This document shows positions 10,227 through 18,853 of a stretch of DNA of 20,305 nucleotides, one piece after another (position 1 is the first letter of the stretch; each line of letters starts with the position of its first letter). The notes beneath the pieces were generated by a model, which was not told where the DNA came from, ran no database searches, and worked only from the letters and a program-made list of their open reading frames with translations. Source of the stretch: Ascoidea tarda (nom. inval.) (lineage: Eukaryota > Ascomycota > Saccharomycetes > Ascoideales > Ascoideaceae); contig JAKTTS010000287.1 of assembly GCA_030560485.1 (NCBI GenBank), forward strand, positions 1 to 20,305. The letters are read 5' to 3'. The translations under genes were made by a program, and so were the position numbers.

Positions 10227-10730
10227 TGGTTTTGTTTTTTTATTATATTTTATTATATATATAAAAATATAAGTGTAATGTTAAGTATAAAATCCTGCTT
10301 TTTATTTTATCTTATATTCTTTAATATAAACAAATAAATGATTTTAATAAATTAAATTTATCACAATTTAGATTCATTAGTATTTCAGTTTTTTTATTAT
10401 TTTATTATTTTATTGTTTTATTTTTTTTCTAAATTCTTTTATTGAACAGTATAAACAATATAAAAAAATGATTAATGGAAAAAAAACATGGAAAAAAAAC
10501 ATGGAAAAAAACAAATTGGTATTTAATAAACAAACTATTATTAATTAGTAAAACGAAATGAAGAAAAAATCAAGTAAATAATATATAAGAAAAAAAATAA
10601 TTAATAATAGTGGCAACTAACAATAGTAATAATAATAATGATAATAATAATAATAGTAATAAGAAGAAGTGGAAGAAATTAATTGAAACAAGAAATAAAT
10701 GTTCGTAAATTAATTAATAAATTAAATGCT
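10227..10730. terminator. Convergent 3' region between ubiquitin-eL40 and CDC14
   Basis: The 504 bp between two stop codons are almost entirely A and T. On the plus strand a TATATATATA efficiency element lies at 10254-10263 followed by A-rich DNA, typical of yeast polyadenylation. Further right are AACATGGAAAAAA direct repeats (10485-10512) and AATAATAATAAT tracts (10625-10665). It probably contains the poly(A) sites of both genes. Confidence 0.6.
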
Positions 10731-12947
10731 TTATGCTCTTCTTGAAGCACTGGTTTTTCTAATACCCCCATTGATAACTTTTTCAGTACTTGGATTACTG
10801 GATAGCCTATTTCTAGATCGAAGACTTGATCTTTGCTTGGATTTGGGCAAAATCTGATTTTGATCAAGATTTTTAGGGGAAGATACATTTGATGTATTTG
10901 TAGGTTTATTTGAATTTTTTGAATTAGTGTGATTAATTTGAATAGGTTTTGATGGAGTTGATGAAGATCTCTTTGAATTTGGATTTGTAATTGACCTCAA
11001 GACTCTCCAAGAAGTTGGAGAATTTCTTCTTGATTTTGGAGAGGAGACAGTGGACATACTGATATTTTCTTTTGTTTCTTCTGAAGAAATGATGCTAATT
11101 TTTTGTCTTGGTCTTTGATTTGGCGAGTGGTTTGGCGAGTGGTTTGGCGAGTGGTTTGGCGAGTGGTTTGGCGAGTGGTTTGAAGAATGGTTTGGAGAGT
11201 GGTTTGGAGATGAATGAATTCGACTATTATTATTGTTATTATTATTGTTAATAGCAGTAGTACTGGTAGTGGTGGTGGTGGCAGTGGTATTATAATTTCC
11301 ATTTGAATAAGTTTTATTTTGGATATGTATCTGTAAGTCAGAAATTTCTTCTACATCAGAAACGTTGTTAACTTTGTGAATGATGATTGAGTTGTCATTA
11401 TCAAGATAGTTGTCGTTGTTTTCAAGATTGTAATTGGAGTGATTATGGGGTATTGAGGAGTCGTTTATTGGATCAATGATTTCAATTTGGTTGTTTTCTT
11501 TATTTTCTTCATTGTCTTCATTATCTTCATTCTCTTCAGCGGTTATGTGATTCTCATTTTCATTATTAACATGGGTATTTTTATTTTTGATACTTTTATT
11601 TTTGGTACTTTTATTTTTGTTATCATTGTAAATTTCATTTTCATCGTAATCTTCATAATCGTTATCATTGTCAGAGTTATTTGGGGCCTTTCTTGGTTGA
11701 CCAGGAGATTGGATTGGGACAGCGATGTGTATTCTTTTTTTCATTTGGCCAGAGATTCTTCTTCGGTTTGGGGTGGCTATTAGGAAGGTCTTTTTTGAGA
11801 TTGAATTTGAGTGGTTGAGTTGTTTTTGTCTTGCTTTGAAAATGTCAAAGGAAATTAGAGAGGTGAAGCCAGCGAGGGATTTCTTTGGGATGTTGTCCAA
11901 GACCATTGTGTATCTCCAGTTTCTGAATTCGTTTTGGTGTAGATAGAGCCAATGTTGCTGAGGGCCTACGACCATACCAGGACGAATCATTCTCATATAA
12001 CCTATGCATTCGTTGGCAGTGAAGCCATGGGTGTATATTAGGTGAGCGCCAATTAAGCAACCAGTTCTTCCCAAACCTGCTTTGCAATGAACAGCGATTT
12101 TGCCTCCATTGTTGATTACGCCTTCTGCAACACCTATAAAGTCCTGGACTATTTGCATTGTAGGACAGGTGCCATCGTCAAAGATCATGTCTAGGTGTTG
12201 GATACCCAAATTTTCAAAGTTTGATTTGTCGTAAAGATGGGAGTTTAGTCTGATGACCATTTGGACGTTATTTTTTTGGAAGTAGTTTAGGACTTTTATG
12301 AAGGGTTTGTTGAGGTGATTTTTTGATTGGCTGTTGTTGGCGGTGGTGTTTGGGTTATTGTGGTAGTGGTTTTGCTGTGGAGAGGCAAAAGCAATAAAGT
12401 CCTTTGATATTACGTTGAAATCACCTTCTTCTACTTTTTCGTATTGTTCGTATTCTTCTAGATTGAAGTTTGTTAGGTCTATCATGTTTCTCTCTTTGGC
12501 TCTCCATATCCCGTAGACGATGTCCTGGATTGATATTTCGAAATCAGCATTTGAGTAGCCAGCGTCTCTAAAGGGCATCAATGGAGGATTGATTTGGGAG
12601 ATGGGTTGTAGGACCTGATGGGGAGACCAGGATTGCACTAGAATCATATAACAGCATAGGAGACAAGCAGCATTTGCTCTGTTTTTAGGGCTGGTGGAGG
12701 AGTAGAAGACAATTGCCTTGCCCTGGTTGGAGTCCTCGTTGAGGATGTTGTGTAGAACGACAGCAAAGCGATAGAGATTGCCAATGTGCAAAGGACCAAA
12801 GTCGAGGTGAAAAGGGTTGTAGGGCAAGTGATCTTCCACAGTGAAAAAAACAGTCTGGTTAGTGTCTTGGGGAGGAGAGTCGTAGGCACCGAGATAGATG
12901 CGGCCAGTGAGGAACTCTATGATCTTGATGCTGGATTTCTTGGGCAT
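10731..12947 (-). CDS. CDC14: Cdc14-family dual-specificity protein phosphatase
   Basis: The product is 738 residues; S. cerevisiae Cdc14 is 551, the excess lying in the tail. Cdc14 removes phosphates from Cdk-type Ser-Pro sites and drives mitotic exit and cytokinesis. The core (about 1-385) aligns throughout: FFTVEDHLPYNPFHLDFGP, ANAACLLCCYMILVQSW and MPFRDAGYSNADFEISIQD in the N-terminal domain, then the active-site HCKAGLGRTG with catalytic Cys288 and general acid Asp258 in DDGTCP, then FTANECIGYMRMIRPGM. The tail (about 386-738) is disordered and Asn-rich, with SPGQPRK, an acidic Asn/Glu segment, polyN, an NHSP tandem array and a conserved end GGIRKTSASRRA like the yeast GGIRKISGSIKK. The start MPKKSSIKIIEFLTGRIYLG matches the family. 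The frame stays open upstream to 13349, but that part is low-complexity and overlaps the divergent gene. Confidence 0.97.
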   Translation of the reverse strand: MPKKSSIKIIEFLTGRIYLGAYDSPPQDTNQTVFFTVEDHLPYNPFHLDFGPLHIGNLYRFAVVLHNILNEDSNQGKAIVFYSSTSPKNRANAACLLCCYMILVQSWSPHQVLQPISQINPPLMPFRDAGYSNADFEISIQDIVYGIWRAKERNMIDLTNFNLEEYEQYEKVEEGDFNVISKDFIAFASPQQNHYHNNPNTTANNSQSKNHLNKPFIKVLNYFQKNNVQMVIRLNSHLYDKSNFENLGIQHLDMIFDDGTCPTMQIVQDFIGVAEGVINNGGKIAVHCKAGLGRTGCLIGAHLIYTHGFTANECIGYMRMIRPGMVVGPQQHWLYLHQNEFRNWRYTMVLDNIPKKSLAGFTSLISFDIFKARQKQLNHSNSISKKTFLIATPNRRRISGQMKKRIHIAVPIQSPGQPRKAPNNSDNDNDYEDYDENEIYNDNKNKSTKNKSIKNKNTHVNNENENHITAEENEDNEDNEENKENNQIEIIDPINDSSIPHNHSNYNLENNDNYLDNDNSIIIHKVNNVSDVEEISDLQIHIQNKTYSNGNYNTTATTTTTSTTAINNNNNNNNSRIHSSPNHSPNHSSNHSPNHSPNHSPNHSPNHSPNQRPRQKISIISSEETKENISMSTVSSPKSRRNSPTSWRVLRSITNPNSKRSSSTPSKPIQINHTNSKNSNKPTNTSNVSSPKNLDQNQILPKSKQRSSLRSRNRLSSNPSTEKVINGGIRKTSASRRA
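11119..11202 (-). repeat. 12-bp tandem repeat encoding an NHSP array in Cdc14
   Basis: Five perfect 12-bp units (AACCACTCGCCA on the coding strand, 11119-11178) are flanked by two degenerate units (to 11202). They encode successive Asn-His-Ser-Pro units in the disordered tail at residues of about 583-610, right after a polyN tract. Each unit supplies a Ser-Pro dipeptide, the minimal proline-directed kinase motif. Confidence 0.92.
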
Positions 12948-13281
12948 GGTGGAGTGGAGCAGGACGAGAAGCAAAAGCAGGAAGAGAAGCAAAGGTGGCA
13001 GACGCAAAAGAGTGAGAAAAGGTGGATGAATATTTATCGCATGGAAAAGTAAACAAACAGCCCAAACGGGCCAGAGGTAAACAAGAAAAAGAGGCAGGCA
13101 AAGGCCACGCAGCGGCAGCAACAGCACAGAACAGAGCAGCAAGCAGCAGCAGCAGCGACGGGGAGACACGTGCGGCAAGAGCAGCAGAAGCAGCACGGGA
13201 GGCACGTGTGGGTCAGGTGCGCGGCCGGGGGTATAAGAAGGGCGGAGGAGCAGCACAACCTCCCAACCCCACGAAGCGAAA
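12948..13281. promoter_or_regulatory. Divergent CDC14 / FIT2-family promoter
   Basis: The 334 bp are GC-richer than most of the window and rich in CAGCAG/GAAGCAG tracts (13095-13200). There are two CACGTG E-boxes at 13167-13172 and 13203-13208, 36 bp apart, and a TATA-like GTATAAGA at 13231-13238, 44 bp before the FIT2-family start. CACGTG is bound by Cbf1-type bHLH factors, and related CANNTG sites by Ino2/Ino4. Frames in this segment (for example 13022-13567 on the plus strand) are repeat-driven and not called. Confidence 0.6.
13167..13208. promoter_or_regulatory. Pair of CACGTG E-boxes
   Basis: Two perfect palindromic CACGTG hexamers at 13167-13172 and 13203-13208 lie within 115 bp of the FIT2-family start and about 220-260 bp from the CDC14 start. 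Candidate bHLH (Cbf1-like) sites. Confidence 0.5.
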
Positions 13282-14430
13282 ATGGCCAACTCAGATGTGT
13301 ACGAACGACACTGGTTCCGGCTTTTGCAGCTCAACAACGTCCTTCGCAATCACCTCAGGCTCAGCTTGTTCGAGTTTGTGGTCGTTGCCAGCTTCCCGGT
13401 GGTGCTTGTGGTGGGCCAGCTTCTTTCGCTCAGCGAGCCTACTGCTTTGGAGCACTCGTTGTTCAGCTCCTTCTTCAGGAACAAGAAAAATTTTGTCAAC
13501 CTCGTCTTTGTCAAGAATGGCTGGTTCTGGAACACCTTCATCTACCTCTTCAACCTCGTCCTGTTGATGCTCTTGCAGTCTGCCCACTTGGCCAAGTTGG
13601 ACGCAGCGCGCAAAATAAACAACAGAAACGCCATCCTCTGGCGCATCTTCACCAGCTCCATCAAAAGATACATTCTAACCACCTTGTACTGGTACTTTTT
13701 CACCCAGTGGTTCTTTGGAAAGCCCATCATGGACAAGATCTTCATTCTAACCGGCGGCAAGTGCCACGACATCAACTCGCTTGATTCAAAGTTCCGAAAA
13801 ATACTCGAAAGATACCCAAGCCTAAGAGAACAGCTTGTCTTTCCCCAATTGGACTACAAAATAATCAAAAACGACAATCCAGCTGATGGACTCAACATCG
13901 ACACCGAGAACCTCCCACTTGAGGGATTCACGTCTTCTGCACTTTGCAGAAGAATTGGTGGAAGCTGGAAGGGGGGCCATGATCCATCTGGCCATGTTTT
14001 TCTATTGGTTCATTCTTCTTTGTTTTTGATCTTTGAGTTGTTGCCAAATTTATCAATCTATTTGAACGATTTCATTAATCAGAATTCAAACAATTACTAC
14101 TTTGCTAGTCTAATTGATTACTTGAAATTGAATAAAAACATTGATCAAAAATTAAAAGATAATGACAGTATTAACAATAACAACAATAACAATGAAAGTG
14201 ATCAGATAAATAATAAAGACAAATCAATTACGAACCTACTATTTCAACTATCCAAAAACTCACTCTTCTTGACCTTTTTGCTCCTTTCTCTATGGTACTT
14301 TATGTTGCTCATAACTTCCATCTATTTCCACTCAGTGTATGAAAAATTGTTTGGTTTACTATTCGGTTATCTCAGTTGGTTTTTAATTTACATCTTTCCA
14401 AGATTCTTCAATCTCAATCTATACCATTAG
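13282..14430 (+). CDS. SCS3: FIT2/Scs3-family ER lipid-droplet protein
   Basis: The product is 382 residues, close to S. cerevisiae Scs3. FIT2 proteins are multi-pass ER membrane proteins of the lipid-phosphatase-like group, needed for normal lipid droplet budding and ER lipid balance. Several hydrophobic segments are visible: residues of about 29-48, 82-99, 128-145, 238-258, 324-345 and 353-370. The family signatures are present: GGSWKGGHDPSGHVFLL with His233 and His238, and later YFHSVYEKLFGLLFGYLS with His350. These correspond to the two conserved catalytic His regions of FIT2. Between them is a soluble Asn/Asp/Lys-rich insertion (about residues 272-315). The start is the first ATG after the TATA-like element, in favourable context (GAAAATGG). 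Scs3 or its paralogue Yft2 cannot be told apart here. Codon use changes from GC-richer in the first half to AT-rich in the second. Confidence 0.9.
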   Translation: MANSDVYERHWFRLLQLNNVLRNHLRLSLFEFVVVASFPVVLVVGQLLSLSEPTALEHSLFSSFFRNKKNFVNLVFVKNGWFWNTFIYLFNLVLLMLLQSAHLAKLDAARKINNRNAILWRIFTSSIKRYILTTLYWYFFTQWFFGKPIMDKIFILTGGKCHDINSLDSKFRKILERYPSLREQLVFPQLDYKIIKNDNPADGLNIDTENLPLEGFTSSALCRRIGGSWKGGHDPSGHVFLLVHSSLFLIFELLPNLSIYLNDFINQNSNNYYFASLIDYLKLNKNIDQKLKDNDSINNNNNNNESDQINNKDKSITNLLFQLSKNSLFLTFLLLSLWYFMLLITSIYFHSVYEKLFGLLFGYLSWFLIYIFPRFFNLNLYH

Positions 14431-14440
14431 CTATATATGA

Positions 14441-14470
14441 TATTATACAATATTATACAATATTATACAA
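14441..14470. repeat. Three 10-bp TATTATACAA tandem copies
   Basis: Three perfect adjacent copies lie 10 bp after the stop codon of the FIT2-family gene, next to a TATATA word. They are probably within the polyadenylation region. Confidence 0.85.
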
Positions 14471-14686
14471 TATTATATCCTACTATATACAGTATTATAT
14501 AAAACACTAATATACTCTACTTGTTCTCTTGAAATGATCTGTAGAAATATTTCACGATTGATAAACCTGTCACTCCACCTGCCGCATTAGGTGCAGACTC
14601 TCGCATACGAACGCATCGACCACGACTTTCTTGCTTCTTTTGTTTCTTTCCCACAATTGTTTTGGACAGGTTTTAATGAAAATGAA

Positions 14687-14795
14687 ATTGTAATAGTAAC
14701 TGTAATAGTAGTTGTAATTCTAATGTGTAATAGTAATAGTGATAGTAATTGAAATGATAATTGTAATGGTAATCGAAATGAGAATGGCAATTGTA
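14687..14795. repeat. Degenerate GTAATAGTAACT simple repeat
   Basis: Six-base words of the type GTAATA and GTAATT recur with many variants. Simple low-complexity repeat of intergenic DNA. Confidence 0.6.
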
Positions 14796-15310
14796 TTTAA
14801 AATACCATTGCTGGTTATGATCTCTCTCTCACAGCAATTCAAGTAAGTGATGAAACAATACTCTCTCAACCTCACGCCTCTGGCAATTGTATTGGTAGCA
14901 ACTTCTCCATCCGAAATGAAATGAATTAAAATCAAATAAAACGAAATAAAATGAAATCATATAATCAACCACTGCCGTATATCCATACCCCCCTTGTATC
15001 TGATGCCCATTAAACACTACCTCTTACAAATCTTATACCACAAAACACTTGCAATCTCACTCCCACTACATAGCAACCCACCTTTCACCAGCCAATCACA
15101 TTTCTCAGCACGCTTTAACATTGCTACCCTTTGATGCCATACAAATCAACACAACCTAATACAAAAGAATACAAAAGAATACATTTTTTTCTTCTTTTTC
15201 TCTTCTTTTTCTCTTCTTTTTCTTTAATACACTACAACCTCTCTACCCAATTCTTCCTTCTTCCAGACTTATATCCATCAACTCATACTACCTCTTTTCA
15301 ATTACTAAAA

Positions 15311-15799
15311 ATGTCCACATACGCTGAAGTTGCTGCTAGTGCCCCTGGTGTATCTGATAACGATAGCCCAAATTCAAACCAAAATTCAAACCAAAATTTC
15401 AACCAAAATTTAAATAACCTTCAACATGATCTCCAAAACGATCTCTCTCACGCTAAAGACAAGTTAAGGAATTCAATCAACTCAAATCTATCTGACGACC
15501 AAAAGAAAAAAATCAAAGAGACTAGATCCTCAATTGCAAGATTTTTCGAATACCTTTTCAACAAAACCTCAAATGCTGCTTATACTATCACTGAAGAACT
15601 TAAAAACCCTATTGTTGCTACTCAATCCATCCTAACCATAGGAGCTATAGCTGGCGGTATCTTTGCTTACCATGAAAGAGCAAGAATTAGAAGAATTCCT
15701 GACGATGTTCTCAATGTCTATGCTGCAATCTTAACTGGTGCAGTTCTTGTGGATGGCCTCTTGTTTAAATCTCTTTACCCAAAATACAAAAAGTACTAA
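15311..15799 (+). CDS. OM14-like mitochondrial outer membrane protein
   Basis: The product is 162 residues. The start MSTYAEVAASAPG is chosen because fungal OM14-domain proteins commonly begin with a similar Ser-Tyr-Ala-(Asp/Glu)-Val-Ala-Ala motif, and the 60 in-frame codons upstream (from 15131) are a CT-rich leader product. Residues 20-45 are an Asn/Gln repeat (NQNSNQNFNQN). Residues 48-100 are charged and helical. Two hydrophobic segments follow at about 101-120 (ending GGIFAYHERAR) and 134-152 (VYAAILTGAVLVDGLLF), then a basic tail SLYPKYKKY. This arrangement matches the OM14 C-terminal domain, which in S. cerevisiae sits in the outer membrane, associates with porin and Om45, and helps ribosomes dock at mitochondria. 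Similarity is by pattern only, so the family call is moderate. A CCAAT box upstream fits respiratory control. Confidence 0.65.
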   Translation: MSTYAEVAASAPGVSDNDSPNSNQNSNQNFNQNLNNLQHDLQNDLSHAKDKLRNSINSNLSDDQKKKIKETRSSIARFFEYLFNKTSNAAYTITEELKNPIVATQSILTIGAIAGGIFAYHERARIRRIPDDVLNVYAAILTGAVLVDGLLFKSLYPKYKKY

Positions 15800-16114
15800 A
15801 AGTACTAAACTCTCAGACAAATAAGAGCTTGGAAAACAAAACAACAAAAAAAAAGAAAAGCAATACATCTATATTCCGCCCTATATATTTTTATTATTTA
15901 TTTAATTAATTATTTAATTATTCCTACTTTTTTTTCTCTAATGAACAAAGAATTGAACGAAACTAACAAACCTCTGTAAGCGATGGTCCCGAATATGCTC
16001 CCACCCAGCTTTTATTGTCCCGAGACGTTCCCGTGTGCTGACCCAGATTTGCGTTTTGACAGCAGCTTAAGAAAAAACTTCTATTGCTATATTTAAAGCC
16101 TTCAGTAATGGAAA
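15800..16114. other. Intergenic, 3' end of OM14-like gene and promoter of transporter
   Basis: TATATA at 15882-15887 followed by TTTATTATTTATTTAATT is a probable polyadenylation region. The last 150 bp before the transporter are less AT-rich. A TATATTTAAA word (16088-16097) is only 18 bp from the start codon, too near to be a normal TATA box. Confidence 0.45.
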
Positions 16115-17093
16115 ATGGTAAATCTAAGGGAAACTCGCGACGATATTGAATTGCTCCCATTGTATGTTAACTCAAACTCCCTGCAGTCTGATGAAAACTA
16201 TGTCCACCACAAAAGAATATCTTCTTCTAATGCACCTCCATCTCCAAGCTTATCGTTGACAAAGTCGCCCACACTTTTACCATCACCATCAGGCTCTTTA
16301 AACAAACCGCCAACTCATGACACTTTAACGAGAATCGATTATCCAGCTTTTCTGTTACTAGTTGTACTATACATCTTACAGGGCATCCCCAGTGGGCTAG
16401 CATTTGGGTCGATTCCTTTTCTTTTGAAATCCTCAAACTTGTCGTATTCCCAAGTGGGAATCTTTTCATTGGCTTCATACCCATATTCATTGAAACTACT
16501 ATGGTCACCATTGGTGGATTCCTTTTATTGGACAAGTATTGGCAGGAGAAAGTCATGGATCATACCAATCCAGTTTGTTACAGGGTTTTTGTTAATCTTG
16601 TTGGGGTTGAATATCAACTATTATTTCGACGATTTGAATTTGAATTTGTTCAAAATTACATTTTTCTTTTTGATTTTAATCACACTATGTGCAACACAAG
16701 ACATAGCCGTTGATGGGTGGGCCTTGACAATATTGTCACCTACCTGTTTGAGTTTCGCATCAACAGCACAGACTATTGGGTTGAACATAGGGTATTTTAT
16801 GTCGTTTACGATATTTTTGGCGCTCAATTCAAAGGACTTGATGAATAGGTATTTCCGGAAGATTCCTCAAGATTACGGATTGGTTGAATTGGATGGGTAT
16901 TTGATCTTTTGGGGAGTAGTTTATATTTTAGTTACAGTTGTTGTGTTTTATGTTCCCGAGACACCAGAACATTTACTTTTTCTTTCCAAAAAGGATGATC
17001 ATATAAACAGTGATTATAATGATAACAGTCTTATTAATGATGACGTTCTTATTAATAACAATAATAATACCAATAATAATAATAATAATAACG

Positions 17094-17126
<33 letters not shown>

Positions 17127-18160
17127 GTTGGAATGCATTTAAAAAAGTATATGTAGCAATGTATCAAGTTATCAAGTTGAAAAACGTTCAAGAGTTTATG
17201 ATAATCCTATTAATTTCGAAAATTGGGTTTCAGGTAAATGAATCAGCCACCAGTTTGAAGTTGCTTGAAAAGGGATTCTCGAAAGAAGATTTGGCATTGA
17301 CTACGTTGATTGATTTTCCATTTGAGATAATTTTTGGCTATTATGTAGCCAAATGGACGCGGAATGACAAACCATTGAATCAATGGATGATTGGGTATTT
17401 GGGGAGATTGGTTTCTGGAATCTTCAGCCAGCTTATTGTTTTGAACTTTCCTAAAAGTGGAAAGATCACATTCAGCTATTTTTTGATAGTCATTCTAAAC
17501 CATCTATTTGGATCGTTCATGTCTACTATTCAGTTTGTGTGTCTTTGTGGCTTTCATACCAAGATAGCAGATCCGGTTATCGGAGGGACGTATATGACAA
17601 CGTTAAACACACTATCCAATTTGGGTGGGACATGGCCAAAGTTTTTCATTTACAAAATGATTGACCAGTTGACAATGTCGATTTGCTTGCCAAAATCGGT
17701 TGAGTTCAAGTACTTGAAAAACTACTTAAAGTTGGTATTGAACAACCCGAGGATTCAGGCGTTGGAGAAGAAATTTACTAAATTTGATGAAACGAACTTT
17801 GTCCAGTACTTGAACCGCAAGTTTGGGTTGAATATGGAGGGATTGGACGATTTGAGGGATTCCAGAAGGGATATTGAACAGTTCAAAACAAATTACTCAG
17901 ACAACTTCAGCACCAACGAGAAATTGGAGGTGTTTAAAAACGAGATAGCCGAGCATAGTATCCCCAGCTGCTCCAGCAAAGCAATGAAGGAAGTATGCGA
18001 ACAGGAGGTGGATGGGAGCTGTGTCATCAAAAGCGACGGCTACTATTCGATGAACATGCTCTGTGTCTCTTTGGGATTCCTCCTCTACATCTTCTACATC
18101 AAACGCAAGATCTCGAAGCTCCAGAGCCTTCCGATCAGCCAGTGGCGTGTTCGTAAATAG
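16115..18160 (+). CDS. SLC33/AT-1-type acetyl-CoA transporter (Ybr220c-like MFS protein)
   Basis: The product is 681 residues. The SLC33A1 family moves acetyl-CoA across the ER membrane in animals; S. cerevisiae YBR220C is the yeast member and its substrate is less certain. Family motifs appear in order: LYILQGIPSGLAFGSIPFLL (residues 85-104), LKLLWSPLVDSFYW, GRRKSWIIP, TQDIAVDGWALT (from Thr194), KIGFQVNESATSLKLLEKG, DPVIGGTYMTTLNTLSNLGG (from Asp486), DGSCVIKSDGYY and the tail LQSLPISQWRV. About twelve hydrophobic segments are expected. The N-terminal 70 residues are Ser/Pro-rich and cytosolic in type. A loop near residues 305-335 carries a long Asn/Asp run absent from relatives and accounts for part of the extra length. 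No other Met lies between residue 1 and the first membrane segment, so the start is fixed. Nothing looks broken. Confidence 0.93.
17040..17130 (+). repeat. AAT/GATAAT repeat encoding Asn/Asp run in transporter loop
   Basis: Runs of AAT/AAC codons and then tandem GATAAT units encode polyN followed by alternating Asn-Asp in a soluble loop of the transporter. It is in frame and leaves the flanking membrane segments intact. Confidence 0.85.
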
Positions 18161-18853
18161 CCGCACGCAAACACCCCGTAGACCGCAACCGTAATGCCGA
18201 TAACCGCTGCCCAATCGGGAAGCGCACGCCTGCAGCGACCCGCGGCCGTGGCTCTTCTGCGGCCGACGTCGGGAATCTGCTGCTGCTTCTGGGGGACGAA
18301 ACGAAGCAGCAGCAACAGGAAAAGAAGAAGAAGAAGAAGAAGAAAACAAAAAAGCAAAAGCAAAAGTCGCAGAAGCAGCACACGCACCATAGGAGACGTT
18401 ATCTGCCGTCGAAAGCCTTCTTTTCCCACTGCTATCCACGTTCACGTCCTCGGGTCCAGCTCCTCCACAGCCCTGTTCCGCCTTTAAAGACCTCATTTTC
18501 CAACCTCACCTTCCTTCCAGCAGTCCTCTTTCTATTTTTTCTGCTGTCTCTGCTGTTTCTGCTGCCTCTGTCTCTTCTTCCTCTGTTGCTGCTGCTGCTG
18601 CTCCTGGCCTTTTATCGCTGTTCTATAGCTCTTCTGGCTCCAGCTTCCCTCCACAGCTTTGTTTTGCTTACTCTGTCTCACCTCACCTCCTTGATCACTA
18701 ATCACTGATTTTTGTTCCCTTTTAGCTGATTTGCAATCCCCATTTATCAAATACTCTGCTTTTTTTCCTCCCCTTCTCTTTTAATCTCATCGTCTACCAT
18801 CCAGCTCATACCCTTTTCCACCTTTACTCTCTTCCCTTGTATGCTCAATTAAA
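18161..18853 (+). promoter_or_regulatory. Promoter/leader region of the Met/Asn-rich gene
   Basis: The first 320 bp are GC-rich (for example GACCCGCGGCCGTGGC near 18237), with CAGCAG and a GAAGAAGAAG run at 18321-18345. The rest (18480-18850) is strongly pyrimidine-rich on the plus strand with CTGCTGCTGC tracts, like a yeast 5' leader. No AT-rich 3' signal directly follows the transporter stop. Overlapping frames on both strands are products of the triplet repeats and were not called. Confidence 0.5.

Larger units (their letters stand above)
14431..15310. promoter_or_regulatory. Intergenic region between FIT2-family and OM14-like genes
   Basis: It begins with a TATATA element (14432-14437) and three perfect 10-bp TATTATACAA units (14441-14470), probably the 3' end of the upstream gene. 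A degenerate GTAATAGTAA repeat follows (about 14687-14795). Closer to the OM14-like start are a CCAAT box (15092-15096) and a CT-rich leader with CTCTTCTTTTT repeats (15189-15222). A CCAAT (Hap complex) site fits a mitochondrial gene. No gene was found inside. Confidence 0.5.

Noticed and set aside
13022-13784. Plus-strand frames rich in Ala, Ser, Gln overlapping the CDC14 promoter and FIT2-family gene
   Set aside because: They are repeat-driven and out of phase with the well-supported FIT2-family frame.
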